Assembly (NCBI GenBank): GCA_021413675.1
Contig: JAIOQA010000218.1
Coordinates: forward strand, 21,524 to 85,523
Direction: 5' to 3'
Origin: Deltaproteobacteria bacterium
GTDB lineage: Bacteria; Myxococcota_A; Polyangia; Haliangiales; Haliangiaceae
DNA length: 64,000 nucleotides
Shown: one piece after another, positions 49,716 to 58,536 of the stretch
Numbering within the stretch: position 1 is the first letter of the stretch
How the letters are laid out: each line of letters starts with the position of its first letter
Translations under genes and position numbers: made by a program
Notes under the pieces: model-generated
What the model saw: only the letters and a program-made list of their open reading frames with translations
Databases searched by the model: none
Told to the model about the DNA's origin: nothing

Positions 49716-49739
49716 GGCCAGCACAAGGTGCCTGTTCTG

Positions 49740-49751
49740 TACCAATCGGTA
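49740..49751. promoter_or_regulatory. Candidate TetR operator
   Basis: taccaatcggta is palindromic at 10 of 12 positions and lies 25 bp before the tetR-like start in the most AT-rich stretch of the neighbourhood. The position fits an autoregulatory operator. Confidence 0.4.
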
Positions 49752-49901
49752 AAGATAAATCGATATTGATAGCCGAATGGAGCCGCTTGATGCGCCGCGG
49801 ACGCACGGACACAGCGGGCGCGGACCGGCGGACACGACGCTGCCAATGCGGCGGAATCGTTGGCCGCAACCTGGGCATGCCGGTTGCTGTCTCAATGGAC
49901 G

Positions 49902-50951
49902 ATGAGGAAGCCCAGCGCTGCGTCCGTGTCCCTGATCCCGTGCCTTGGCCTGCTCGCGGCGTGCGCCGCGACCCCGGAGGAAGCCGCGACGTCGAGCTAC
50001 GTGCTGGTCGACCACGCCGCGCGCGCGGCTGGCTACGCGCTGCACGACGCGACCGGCCCGCTGCCGACCGCGATCGAGGGCGAGGCGCAAGTCGCCGGCC
50101 CGGGCGGCGCGTTCGCGATCGAGGTGCCGGCGGGCGCGATCGCCTACGTCCACGGCGACGAGGGCGCGATCGACTTGCTCGAGCCCGGCGTCGACATCGA
50201 TCCGGATCGCGTGCGGGTCAGCGGCAGCGAGGCCGCGGCGCGCGCGCTGGCCGACGAGCTCGGCGCGACGATCGCCGCGGACGGGCAGGGCGCGTGGATC
50301 CTCCGCGCCGAGGGCGTGGTCGAGCTGCTCGCGTCGGTGGCCGCGCCGGCCGGGCTCGACGAGGTCGCGCTCATCGCGCTCGATGGCCATGGCGCCAGCC
50401 CGGCCGCCGCGACGCGCGGCGCGCCGCCGTCGATGATGATGCCCGCGCCGGCGCCCGCGGCGCCGAGCCTGCCCGCGATCCCGCCGGCCGAGCTGGCGGC
50501 GCGCGCCGGCCACAGCGCGGTCGAGGCCGCGACCCTCGGCGTCGGCTGCGACGATCCGGTCGCGGGCCGCTGGCTCGGCCAGGCCTACACGCCGGAGTCC
50601 GGCGGCTGGCACGAGTTCACGCTCACGGTCGCGCGCCGCGGCACCGCGCTGACCGGCGCGATCGAGGCGCGCTACTGGCCCGGCGACGAGACCGCGACGC
50701 GGCCGCCGGTCGACGACGACGGCGCCGACCTCACCACGCACGTCCACATGATCGGCAAGGGCTCGATCACCGCGGGCGGCGTGGCCTTCAAGGCGGTCCG
50801 GTTCGCGGACCGCGGCGATCACGGCGGCTACGCGCTCGATGCCTTCACCGGCGCGCTCGATCGCGCGGCGTCGCGAATCGCGGTCGTCAACAACGATGGC
50901 GCCTACGCGTTCGACCGCGCCTACGCGTTCCGCCGCATCGCCTGCGAGTAG
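49902..50951 (+). CDS. Putative lipoprotein, unknown function
   Basis: 349 residues from ATG 49902. The signal peptide has lipobox GLLAACAA. The mature part has an acidic, beta-rich half (AIEVPAGAIAYVHGDEGAIDLLEPG), a Pro/Ala/Met linker near residue 185, and a C-terminal domain (WLGQAYTPESGGWHEFTLTVARRGTALTGAI ... HMIGKGSITAGGVAFKAVRF). That end resembles lipocalin/avidin-like beta barrels in myxobacterial lipoproteins, a tentative reading. Confidence 0.72.
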   Translation: MRKPSAASVSLIPCLGLLAACAATPEEAATSSYVLVDHAARAAGYALHDATGPLPTAIEGEAQVAGPGGAFAIEVPAGAIAYVHGDEGAIDLLEPGVDIDPDRVRVSGSEAAARALADELGATIAADGQGAWILRAEGVVELLASVAAPAGLDEVALIALDGHGASPAAATRGAPPSMMMPAPAPAAPSLPAIPPAELAARAGHSAVEAATLGVGCDDPVAGRWLGQAYTPESGGWHEFTLTVARRGTALTGAIEARYWPGDETATRPPVDDDGADLTTHVHMIGKGSITAGGVAFKAVRFADRGDHGGYALDAFTGALDRAASRIAVVNNDGAYAFDRAYAFRRIACE

Positions 50952-50957
50952 TGGGCG

Positions 50958-51941
50958 CTACAGCATGCGGTGCGCGCGGAACCACGCGACCGCGTCGGCG
51001 ATCGCGGGCTCGATCGGGCTCGGCGCGTAGCCGAGGTCGCGGATGGCCTTTGCCGAGCTGAAGCGGAAGCGATCGGTGAAGGCGTAGCGGATCGTCGTCG
51101 AGGTGACGAGCGTGCGCTTGCCGCGGGCCTCGGCGCGATCGCCCCACCAGCCGGCGGCGCGCGCCGCGAGGTGCGGGATGCCCAGGCGCGGCGGCTTGAC
51201 GCCGGCGACGCCGGCGATGGTCTCCATGATCGCGCGGTAGGTGAGATCGTGGCCGCCGAGGATGTAGCGCTCGCCGCGCGCGCCCTTCTGCCAGGCCGCG
51301 ATCATGCCGCGCGCCACGTCGCGCACGTCGACGAAGTTGTTGTAGCCCGGGGTCCAGCCCGGGACCTTGCGGCGCGCGACGTCGATGATCAGGCGCCCCG
51401 AGCTCGGGCGCACGTCGCGCGGCCCGAACATGTACGTCGGGTTGACGATCACGGCGTCGAGGTCGGTGGCGGCGCGGACGAGCTCCTCGCCCTGGCGCTT
51501 GGTGATCGCGTAGCCGTCGGCGAAGCCGGCAAGGTCGAAGTTCCAGCGCGCGGTCTCGTCGACCGGGCGGCCATCGGTCGACAGGCCGACGGCGACCACC
51601 GACGAGACGTGGACCAGGCGCTTCGCGCCGGCGGCCTTGAACGCGGACAGCACGGTGCGCACGCCGTCGACGTTGCCGGCGGTGAGCTCGGCGCTCACGC
51701 CCTTGCGCACGTCGACCGCCGCGGCCGCGTGGAAGACCACGTCGGCGCCGCGAAAGGCCGCGGTGAGCGCGCCGGCGTCGCCGAGATCACCGTCGACCCA
51801 CTCGATCGCGAGATCGGCGAGGTGGTCGACCTTGGTCGAGCGACGGCGGGTGGCGCGCACGGTGTGGCCGGCCGCGAGGAGCGCGGCCGCGAGGTTGCCG
51901 CCGAGGAGGCCGGAGGCACCGGTGATGACAGCGACGGACAT
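50958..51941 (-). CDS. Extended SDR: NAD-dependent epimerase/dehydratase
   Basis: 327 residues with a Rossmann fold: nucleotide loop GASGLLGGNLAAALL, VVFHAAAAVDV, catalytic Tyr-Lys in GYAITKRQGEELV, and NPTYMFGPRD. It resembles the dihydroflavonol-4-reductase/3-beta-HSD-like subgroup, which acts on sugars, sterols or flavonoid-like alcohols; the substrate is unknown. TACAAC (51948-51953, minus strand) lies exactly 12 nt before the ATG. Confidence 0.9.
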   Translation of the reverse strand: MSVAVITGASGLLGGNLAAALLAAGHTVRATRRRSTKVDHLADLAIEWVDGDLGDAGALTAAFRGADVVFHAAAAVDVRKGVSAELTAGNVDGVRTVLSAFKAAGAKRLVHVSSVVAVGLSTDGRPVDETARWNFDLAGFADGYAITKRQGEELVRAATDLDAVIVNPTYMFGPRDVRPSSGRLIIDVARRKVPGWTPGYNNFVDVRDVARGMIAAWQKGARGERYILGGHDLTYRAIMETIAGVAGVKPPRLGIPHLAARAAGWWGDRAEARGKRTLVTSTTIRYAFTDRFRFSSAKAIRDLGYAPSPIEPAIADAVAWFRAHRML

Positions 51942-51947
51942 GCGGCG

Positions 51948-51953
51948 GTTGTA
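51948..51953 (-). promoter_or_regulatory. -10 element TACAAC of a leaderless-type promoter
   Basis: On the minus strand TACAAC begins 12 nt before ATG 51941, and no SD is present. Confidence 0.4.
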
Positions 51954-52114
51954 CCGCGCGCGTGTCGCGCGGCGCGATGCTCCGCGCGGCGAACGGTGGT
52001 CACCGCCGCGTCGTCAGCAACTGATCCGCATGCAATACATGGGTGAGACGCGGTTCCGTCGCGACCCGACCCGACCCTAAGATGACGACCGTGCGACGAC
52101 GACGAACGAGAACC

Positions 52115-52136
52115 CGGCCGTGGAGCTCCACGGCCG
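52115..52136. promoter_or_regulatory. 22-bp perfect palindrome upstream of dabB
   Basis: A perfect 22-bp palindrome with GAGCTC at its centre and CGGCCG at each end lies 38-59 bp before the dabB ATG. A possible -10 (TAAGAT, 52078-52083) lies upstream, which would put it in the 5' leader. It could be an operator or an RNA hairpin. Confidence 0.5.
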
Positions 52137-52173
52137 TGCGCGATGCCGCGTCCTGGCAGAACGGACCGGACGC

Positions 52174-53739
52174 ATGACCGGCGGAGAGGCGCTCTCGCTG
52201 GCGCCGCTCGTGCTCGCGTCCCTGGTACCCGCGAGCCTCGTCGGCGCCGCGTTCCTGGTGTCCCGCAAGCGCGCGCGCTTCCTGTCGACCTCGTCGTTCG
52301 CGACGACCCTGAGCGCGGCGCTCGCTTACCTCGCGGTCGTGCTCGTCCTCGTGCTCGGGTGGGCCGGCTACGACGTGCGCACCACCCGGCCCGACTCGGT
52401 CATGCACACCGTCGTGCAGCTCGACCTGGTCTCGGGCGCGATGTTCCTCCTGGTCTCCACGCTCGCGTTCGTCGTCGTCCGCTACTCGCGGACCTACCTC
52501 GCCGGGCAACAGGGGCTCGATCGCTACGCGCGCTACCTCTTGCTGACGGTCGCCTCGGTCAGCGTGCTCGTGACCTCGAACCACCTCGCGGTGCTGATGG
52601 TGGCGTGGTTCGCGACCGACGTCGGCCTGCATCAGCTCCTGACGTTCTTCCGCAAGCGCCGCCAGGCGATCATCGTCGCCCACAAGAAGTTCCTGCTCAG
52701 CCGGGTCGCGGACGCGTGCTTCGTCGGGTCGCTCGTGCTCATCGGCGGGGCGACCGGCTCGCTGCGGATCGACGTCGTCAACGCGGTCGCGCGATCGAGC
52801 GGCGAGCTGTCGCCCACGCTCCACCTCGCGACCGTCCTCCTGGTGTTCGGCGTCATCCTCAAGTCCGCGCAGCTGCCGTTCCACGGCTGGATGCTGCAGG
52901 TCATGGAGGCGCCGACGCCGGTGTCCGCGCTGCTCCACGCGGGCGTCGTGAACATCGGCGGGTTCGTGATGATCCGGCTCTCGCCGCTGATGGCGCACGC
53001 GACGATCGCGCAGAACATCCTCGTCGGCGTCGGGCTGTTCTCCACGATCATGGCGGCGCTCGTGATGACGACGCGCGTCGCCGTGAAGGGCGTGCTCGCG
53101 TGGTCCACGATCGGCCAGATGGGGTTCATGCTCGTGCAGTGCGGGCTCGGCGCCTGGCACCTGGCGCTGTTGCACCTGCTCGCGCACTCGCTCTACAAGG
53201 CGCACACGTTCCTGAGCGCCGGGTCCACCGTGCAGCAGTGGCGCGCGGCGCACGTCGTCCACAGCCCCAAGGCATCGGTCTGGCACCTCCTCGCCGGGGC
53301 GGTCCTCGCGGCCGTGATCGTGGCGCCCTGCTACGCGGCGACCGCCCTGCCGACCGGGGAGCTGTCGACCACGGTCGGCCTGCTCGCGTTCGTGCTGGCC
53401 CTGAGCTTCGCGCCCATGCTCGGTCGCGCGGCCGCGGCCGGGCGGCGCACGCTCGAGCTCGCCGCGCTGTTCGCGCTCGGCGCGTCGGTCGCCTACTTCG
53501 GGTGGCACGTGGTCTTCGAGGAGATCGCGCCCACGCTCGCTGGAACGTCGACGCCGCTCTTCACGTGGGAGATCGTCGTCGCCGGGCTGGCCGTGCTGTT
53601 CATCGCGCAGTCGATCCTGCAGACCAACCCCAAGGGGCGCCTCGCCACCTGGCTCCAGCCGCACCTCCTCAGCGGGCTCTACGTCGACGCGTGGTTCACG
53701 CGGCTGACCTTCCGCCTGTGGCCGCCGGAGCTCCGATGA
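52174..53739 (+). CDS. dabB: DabB-like proton-conducting subunit of inorganic-carbon uptake complex
   Basis: 521 residues, ~13 membrane helices, of the NuoL/MrpA-like family. Key segments are VAWFATDVGLHQLLTFF, HKKFLLSRVADACF, ILKSAQLPFHGWMLQVMEAPTPVSALLHAGVVNIGG (proton channel lysine and histidines) and LLAHSLYKAHTFLSAGS. Without other Nuo genes and with dabA directly next, it is the cation-translocating half of the DAB pump, which drives CO2 to bicarbonate conversion in the cytoplasm. Start ATG 52174 is preferred over the in-frame GTG at 52120, which lies inside the palindrome. The gene overlaps dabA by ATGA. Confidence 0.9.
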   Translation: MTGGEALSLAPLVLASLVPASLVGAAFLVSRKRARFLSTSSFATTLSAALAYLAVVLVLVLGWAGYDVRTTRPDSVMHTVVQLDLVSGAMFLLVSTLAFVVVRYSRTYLAGQQGLDRYARYLLLTVASVSVLVTSNHLAVLMVAWFATDVGLHQLLTFFRKRRQAIIVAHKKFLLSRVADACFVGSLVLIGGATGSLRIDVVNAVARSSGELSPTLHLATVLLVFGVILKSAQLPFHGWMLQVMEAPTPVSALLHAGVVNIGGFVMIRLSPLMAHATIAQNILVGVGLFSTIMAALVMTTRVAVKGVLAWSTIGQMGFMLVQCGLGAWHLALLHLLAHSLYKAHTFLSAGSTVQQWRAAHVVHSPKASVWHLLAGAVLAAVIVAPCYAATALPTGELSTTVGLLAFVLALSFAPMLGRAAAAGRRTLELAALFALGASVAYFGWHVVFEEIAPTLAGTSTPLFTWEIVVAGLAVLFIAQSILQTNPKGRLATWLQPHLLSGLYVDAWFTRLTFRLWPPELR

Positions 53740-56171
53740 CCGACCTCGCCGCGCTGCGCGAAGCCGTCGAGCGTGCGTGTGCGCGCATCGCCCCGACCTG
53801 GCCGCTCGATCGGTTCATCGCGGTGAACCCGTTCTGGCCGCTCACCCACAAGCCGCTGCCCGAGGTCGCCGGCGAGCTGGCGGCGCTGTCGGGCGCGCGC
53901 CTGCTGATGCCGCGCACCTGGTACGCCGGGGAGTGGCGCGCCGGGCGGTTGCGCGCGGAGCACCTGCGCGAGGCGATCGCGGAGATCGGCGCCGACGTCA
54001 CCGAGGACGACGTCATCGCGAGCTTCTGGATCGGCGACCCCAGCCTCCCGCGGCGGCCGCTCGTCGTCGACGTGATGGAGGAGCTCCGCCGCCGCGCGCA
54101 CGAGCTCACGTGGCGCGACTTCGTGATGGAGCGGGTGAGTCGCTTCTGCGCGTCCTACTTCGACGACGGCCAGGCGCAGGTCAGCCGGTCTCGCGACGAC
54201 GGCCTGTACGTGAGCTGGCGGACCCTCGCGCCGACCGATCGCATGCCGCACCTCTTCATGTCGCTCGGCGAGTACCGCGCGACGGTGGCCTCGCTGCCGA
54301 GCACCGCCGACGAGATGATCGCGCTCGGCTGCGCGGAGCTCGGCGTGCCCGTGGAGGAGCGCGAGCGCTACCTGGCGGCGCTCCTGCTCGACGTCAACGG
54401 CTGGGCGTCGTGGTGCGCGTACCTGCGCTGGACCGCGCGCCAGGCCGGCGGCGACGACGATCACCTCCGCGAGCTGCTGGCGGTCCGCCTGGCGTGGGAG
54501 TGGATCCTGTACCGCTCGAGCGACGAGGCGATCCGCGCCGAGTGGCGGTTCGCGATGACGAGCTGGTCGGCGATCGAGCGCGCGGCGCAGCTGGCGCGCT
54601 CCGACGACTGGATCCTGCAACGCGCGGTCGAGATCGCCTGGCACTCGCAGGTGCTGCCGAAGCTGCCCGACGGCTTCGGCGCGACGCGCCCGGCGGCGCC
54701 GCGGATGCAGGCCGCGTTCTGCCTCGACGTGCGCTCGGAGGTGTTCCGGCGCGCGCTCGAGGCGCAGGGCGAGGACCTCCAGACCCTGGGCGTCGCGGGC
54801 TTCTTCGGGCTGGCCATCGAGTACGCGCCGATCGCGGCCGACGATCCCCACCCGCAGCTCCCGGGCCTCCTGGCCGCGAAGTACCGCGTCACCGACACCG
54901 GCGCGGCGGGCGGTCTCGAGGACGCGCGCCGGTCGCGCCTCGACGCCGCCCACGCGTGGAAGGCCTTCAAGACCAACTCGCTGTCGAGCTTCGCGTTCGT
55001 CGATGCGATGGGCCTGTTCTTCGCGCGCAACCTGTTCCGCGACGCGCTCGGGCGGGACGCGCATCGGGCGGCCCCGGGCGCGCGCGCCGGGCTCACCGAC
55101 CTCGAGGAGCGGACGCTCAGCCCCCGGCTCACCGGTCGCGTCGACGGCTCGCCGCTCGCCGCCGACGAGCGCTGCGAGATCGTCGGGAGCTTCCTCCGGA
55201 CGATCGGGCTCACGCGCGGCTTCGCGCGCCTCGTCCTGCTCGTGGGGCACGGCAGCGAGACGAAGAACAACGCGTACGCCGCCGGCCTCGATTGCGGCGC
55301 CTGCTGCGACCAGCCGGGCGACGTGAACGCGCGGGCCGCCGCCGCGCTGCTCAACGACCCGGAGGTCCGCGCCGGCCTCGCCGCGCGGGGCATCGAGGTG
55401 CCGGCGACGACGCTCTTCGTCGGCGCGCTCCACAACACGACGACCGACGAGGTCACGCTGTTCGAGGAGGGGACGGTCCCGGCGACGCATCGCGCCGACC
55501 TCGCCGACGCGCGGGCGGTGCTCGAGCGGGCGGGGATCGCGACCCGGCGCGCGCGCGCGCCGCGGCTCGGCCTCGACGATCTATCGGACGCCAGGCTCCA
55601 CGCCGCGGTCGTGAAGCGCGCGCGGAACTGGGCCGAGGTGCGCCCCGAGTGGGGGCTCGCCGGCAACGCCATGCTCATCGTGGCCCCGCGCGAGCGGAGC
55701 CGGCACATCGATCTGGAGGGCCGCGCGTTCCTCCACGACTATCGCTTCGACGACGATCCCGACCACGCGATCCTCGAGGCGATCATGACGGGGCCGATGA
55801 TCGTCGCGCACTGGATCAACTTCCAGTACTACGCGTCGACCGTCGACAACGCGCGCTACGGCTGCGGCGACAAGGTGCTCCACAACATCGTGGGTGGCCA
55901 CCTCGGCGTCTTCGAGGGCAACGGCGGCGATCTGCGGATCGGCCTGTCGCTGCAATCGCTGCACGATGGCGAGCGCTGGATGCACGCCCCGCTCCGGCTC
56001 GCGGTGGTCATCGAGGCGTCGCGTCCCGCGCTCGAGCGCGTGCTCGAGGAGCACCCCAAGGTGCGCGAGCTGGTCGACAACGCGTGGGTCCACCTGTTCC
56101 AGCTCGACGCATCCGAGCGCACGATCTTCGCGCGCCGCGACGGCGGCTGGACGCGCGCCGCGGGCTGCTGA
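53736..56171 (+). CDS. dabA: DabA-like (DUF2309) zinc protein of inorganic-carbon uptake complex
   Basis: 811 residues, a carbonic-anhydrase-like peripheral membrane protein. The four zinc ligands known for Halothiobacillus DabA are all present with matching spacing: C329 and D331 in AFCLDVRSEVF, H505 in LVGHGSETKNN and C520 in AGLDCGACCDQPGD. The N-terminus has the family signature RFIAVNPFWPL. With DabB it forms an energy-coupled complex that hydrates CO2 in one direction and traps bicarbonate. No RuBisCO or carboxysome gene is in the window, so it more likely feeds anaplerotic carboxylases at low CO2, as suggested for heterotrophs carrying DAB2. Confidence 0.93.
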   Translation: MTDLAALREAVERACARIAPTWPLDRFIAVNPFWPLTHKPLPEVAGELAALSGARLLMPRTWYAGEWRAGRLRAEHLREAIAEIGADVTEDDVIASFWIGDPSLPRRPLVVDVMEELRRRAHELTWRDFVMERVSRFCASYFDDGQAQVSRSRDDGLYVSWRTLAPTDRMPHLFMSLGEYRATVASLPSTADEMIALGCAELGVPVEERERYLAALLLDVNGWASWCAYLRWTARQAGGDDDHLRELLAVRLAWEWILYRSSDEAIRAEWRFAMTSWSAIERAAQLARSDDWILQRAVEIAWHSQVLPKLPDGFGATRPAAPRMQAAFCLDVRSEVFRRALEAQGEDLQTLGVAGFFGLAIEYAPIAADDPHPQLPGLLAAKYRVTDTGAAGGLEDARRSRLDAAHAWKAFKTNSLSSFAFVDAMGLFFARNLFRDALGRDAHRAAPGARAGLTDLEERTLSPRLTGRVDGSPLAADERCEIVGSFLRTIGLTRGFARLVLLVGHGSETKNNAYAAGLDCGACCDQPGDVNARAAAALLNDPEVRAGLAARGIEVPATTLFVGALHNTTTDEVTLFEEGTVPATHRADLADARAVLERAGIATRRARAPRLGLDDLSDARLHAAVVKRARNWAEVRPEWGLAGNAMLIVAPRERSRHIDLEGRAFLHDYRFDDDPDHAILEAIMTGPMIVAHWINFQYYASTVDNARYGCGDKVLHNIVGGHLGVFEGNGGDLRIGLSLQSLHDGERWMHAPLRLAVVIEASRPALERVLEEHPKVRELVDNAWVHLFQLDASERTIFARRDGGWTRAAGC

Positions 56172-56191
56172 CCGTCAGGCAGCGACTGACG

Positions 56192-57157
56192 TCAGGCCGC
56201 GAGTTGCTGATCGTCGAGCGCGCGCTCGACCGCGGTGACGTCGTCGGCGGCGTAGATCGCCCGGCGCAGCTCCGGCGTGAGCATCGCGCCGAGCACGCCG
56301 ACGTGGCGGCGGTTGACGCGCACGCCGGCGCTCGGGCCGCGCACGGCGACGTTGGCCGCGAGCAGCGCGCGGTAGCAGGCGAGGCGCTCGGCGTCGGTCG
56401 GCGGCGCCCACGGCAGGCCGGCGCGCGCGGCCCGGGCCTCGCGGAACACCCATGGGTGATCGATCGCGGCCCGGCCGATCATCGCGCCGGCGCAGCCGGT
56501 CTCGGCCAGCGCGCGCACGACATCGTCCGCCGTCCGGACATCGCCGTTGACGATCACCGGGATCGCGACCGCTTCGCGCGCGCGCGCCGCCCACGACCAG
56601 TCGGCGGCACCGCTGTGCCCCATCTGGGCGGTGCGGCAGTGGATCGTGATCGCGGCGACGCCGGCGTCCTCGAGCCGGCGCGCGAGGTCGACGATCGGCA
56701 TGTGCGACTCGGGGCCCCAGCCGATGCGGGTCTTGACCGTGACCGGCAGGTCGAGCGAGCGCGCGATCGCGCCGGCCATCGCGACCATCGCGGCCGGATC
56801 GCGCAGCCACGCCGCGCCCGCGCCGCCGCGCGCGACCCGCGGCACCCAGCAGCCGCAGTTGATGTCGACGAACGCCGGTTCGGCGCGCGCCGCGATGTGC
56901 GCCGCCTGGTGGAGCAGCTCCGGGCTGGCGCCGTGGATCTGGATCGCGGTCGGCCGATCGTCGTCGGCGAGCGCGGTCTTGCGGCGCGCGAGCCTGGAGT
57001 TGGCGATCAGGTCCTCGGCGCGCACGAACTCGGTGACGCACAGGCTGGCGCCGAGATCGCGACACACCCGGCGGAACACCGGATCGGTGACGTCTTCCAT
57101 GGGCGCGAGCACCACCGGATCGGCGGCGAGCAGCGCAGCGACGGAAGGGCGAGACAT
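56192..57157 (-). CDS. tRNA-dihydrouridine synthase family protein (variant active site)
   Basis: 321 residues of the FMN-dependent Dus TIM barrel: VVLAPMEDVTDPVFRR, the TEFV segment, AIQIHGASPE, VKTRIGW, ITIHCRTAQMGHSG and NGDVRTADDV, with the C-terminal helical domain. It reduces uridines in tRNA D-loops. The catalytic loop reads INCGCWVPRVARGGAGAAWL where DusB-type enzymes have NxGCPxxKVxxxxxGA: the cysteine is kept but proline is Trp and lysine is Arg. TAGATT (57167-57172, minus strand) lies 15 nt before the ATG. Confidence 0.88.
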   Translation of the reverse strand: MSRPSVAALLAADPVVLAPMEDVTDPVFRRVCRDLGASLCVTEFVRAEDLIANSRLARRKTALADDDRPTAIQIHGASPELLHQAAHIAARAEPAFVDINCGCWVPRVARGGAGAAWLRDPAAMVAMAGAIARSLDLPVTVKTRIGWGPESHMPIVDLARRLEDAGVAAITIHCRTAQMGHSGAADWSWAARAREAVAIPVIVNGDVRTADDVVRALAETGCAGAMIGRAAIDHPWVFREARAARAGLPWAPPTDAERLACYRALLAANVAVRGPSAGVRVNRRHVGVLGAMLTPELRRAIYAADDVTAVERALDDQQLAA

Positions 57158-57201
57158 GGGCGGCGGAATCTAGCAGGTGAGGGGCGGGGCTCAACGGGGG
57201 A

Positions 57202-57289
57202 AGGCGAGCGGAGCCGGATTTTCGGGCGCGGGCACGTGCACGGCGCCAGGGCGCAGGCGAGCGGGGGCTGATTTTCGGGCACGGGCACG
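57202..57289 (+). repeat. Imperfect 35-bp direct repeat, two copies
   Basis: Copies at 57202-57236 and 57255-57289 match at 31 of 35 positions and share aggcgagcgg, a variable 6 bp, then attttcgggc. The second copy runs into the first arm of the 33-bp inverted repeat. The stretch is non-coding. Confidence 0.7.
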
Positions 57290-57438
57290 GGCACGGGCAC
57301 GGGCACGGCTAGGCGAGTCACGGTGGCCGGGCTGCCGCAGCCTGAGGCTCCGAGTCCGCGCGTGTTCCTGCCTGGACGCGTCCGGCTCGCAGGACCCGCC
57401 ACCTCTGCCCGTGCCCGTGCCCGTGCCCGTGCCCGAAA
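57273..57438. repeat. Perfect 33-bp inverted repeat made of GGGCAC/GTGCCC units
   Basis: Arm 57273-57305 is exactly the reverse complement of arm 57406-57438, with 100 bp between. Each arm is four GGGCAC hexamers (or GTGCCC) plus flanks ending in TTTC/GAAA. It fills most of the 348-bp gap between the dihydrouridine synthase and the methyltransferase genes, so no gene is expected there. It could form a large hairpin or cruciform. Similar sequences may occur elsewhere in the genome as a dispersed element. Confidence 0.9.
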
Positions 57439-57505
57439 CTCCAGCGTCCCGCGATTTCCCGACTCTCGCCTCCCGATCGCCCGTCCCTCGCGGTACTCCG
57501 CCCCG

Positions 57506-58489
57506 GTGACCGACGCCGCCGACCCCACCGACCCCGCCACCCGCGCGGGCTGGGCCGCCGCGTTCACCGCGCGCGCCGAGGCCCACTGGACGCCCTCGCG
57601 GGTCGCCGCGCTCGCCGCCGGCAAGGCCCTCGTCCTGCCGCCGATCGAGGCCGCGCTCCTGCTCCGCGCCCTCGGCCTCCTGCGCGCCGATGCCTCGCTG
57701 CCGCCGAGCGAGGTCCGCAAGTACTGGCAGGTGAGTCACATGGTCACCGTGCTCGGCCCGGCGCTGCGCGCGCTGCGCGAGCGCGAGGGCACGCTGCGCG
57801 TCGTCGACGCCGGATGCGGCCGCTCGTACCTGACGCTGGTGCTGGCGTGGATCGCGCGGGCGCGCTGGGGCCAGCGGCTCGAGGTGCTCGGCGTGGATCG
57901 CAACCCTGATGTCATCGCCGCCGGCCGCCGCCGCGCCGCGATCGCGGGCCTCGACGACCTCGTGCGGTTCGCGATCGCGCCGCTCGACGGCTTCGATCTC
58001 GCGGCGGCGTGGTCGCACGCCTTTGTCCGCGATCCGGACGTGTCGTCCGGGCCGCGCCTCGACGCCGTCGTCGCGCTGCACGCCTGCGACACCGCGACCT
58101 GCGACGCGATCGCCCTGGGCGCGCACGCCGGCGCCGCCTTGATCGCGGTCGCGCCGTGCTGCCAGGCCGAGCTCGCGCGCGGCTGGGCCGAGCTCGCCGA
58201 CGCCGGCGCCGCGGGCGCGTTCGCGCCGATCTGGGCCGCGCCGCACCTGCGCCGCGAGACCGCCGCCGAGGTCACCGACGCGCTGCGCACGCTGCTCCTG
58301 CGCGCCGCCGGCTACGAGGTCGCCGCGATCGAGTTCGTGCCCTCGCCGCACACCCGCAAGAACACGCTGGTGCGCGCGGTGCGCCGCGGTCCGCCCGATC
58401 CCGCGGCGCGCGCCGCGTACGACGCGCTGGTCGCCGCGACCGGCGGCCGCGGCCTCGCGCTCGCCGATCGCATGCCACCGCGCTGGTGA
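57506..58489 (+). CDS. SAM-dependent methyltransferase (Methyltransf_32-like)
   Basis: 327 residues from GTG 57506, supported by TACTCC 12 nt upstream (57494-57499). The Rossmann motif I is VVDAGCGRSYLTLVLAW and motif II is LGVDRNPDVIAAGR. Then come ALHACDTATCDAIALG and APCCQAEL, with PHTRKNTLVRA near the end, the pattern of the METTL25/Methyltransf_32 group. The substrate is unknown, possibly RNA or protein. The upstream intergenic repeat contains frames coding for Arg-Ala runs that should not be added to this protein. Confidence 0.85.
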   Translation: MTDAADPTDPATRAGWAAAFTARAEAHWTPSRVAALAAGKALVLPPIEAALLLRALGLLRADASLPPSEVRKYWQVSHMVTVLGPALRALREREGTLRVVDAGCGRSYLTLVLAWIARARWGQRLEVLGVDRNPDVIAAGRRRAAIAGLDDLVRFAIAPLDGFDLAAAWSHAFVRDPDVSSGPRLDAVVALHACDTATCDAIALGAHAGAALIAVAPCCQAELARGWAELADAGAAGAFAPIWAAPHLRRETAAEVTDALRTLLLRAAGYEVAAIEFVPSPHTRKNTLVRAVRRGPPDPAARAAYDALVAATGGRGLALADRMPPRW

Positions 58490-58536
58490 GCACGCCCACG
58501 TGACGAGATCTCCGGCGCGCGTCGGGCGTCGGGGCC

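Noticed and set aside
52143..56171. 1342-codon frame that would fuse a long N-terminal extension to DabA
   Set aside because: The first ~530 codons overlap dabB in another frame and are Arg/Ala-rich. DabA begins naturally at ATG 53736, coupled to the dabB stop.
57177..57505. Frames with Arg-Ala and Gly-Ala repeats across the GGGCAC array
   Set aside because: They are products of the hexamer repeats, not conserved protein; the region is non-coding repeat.
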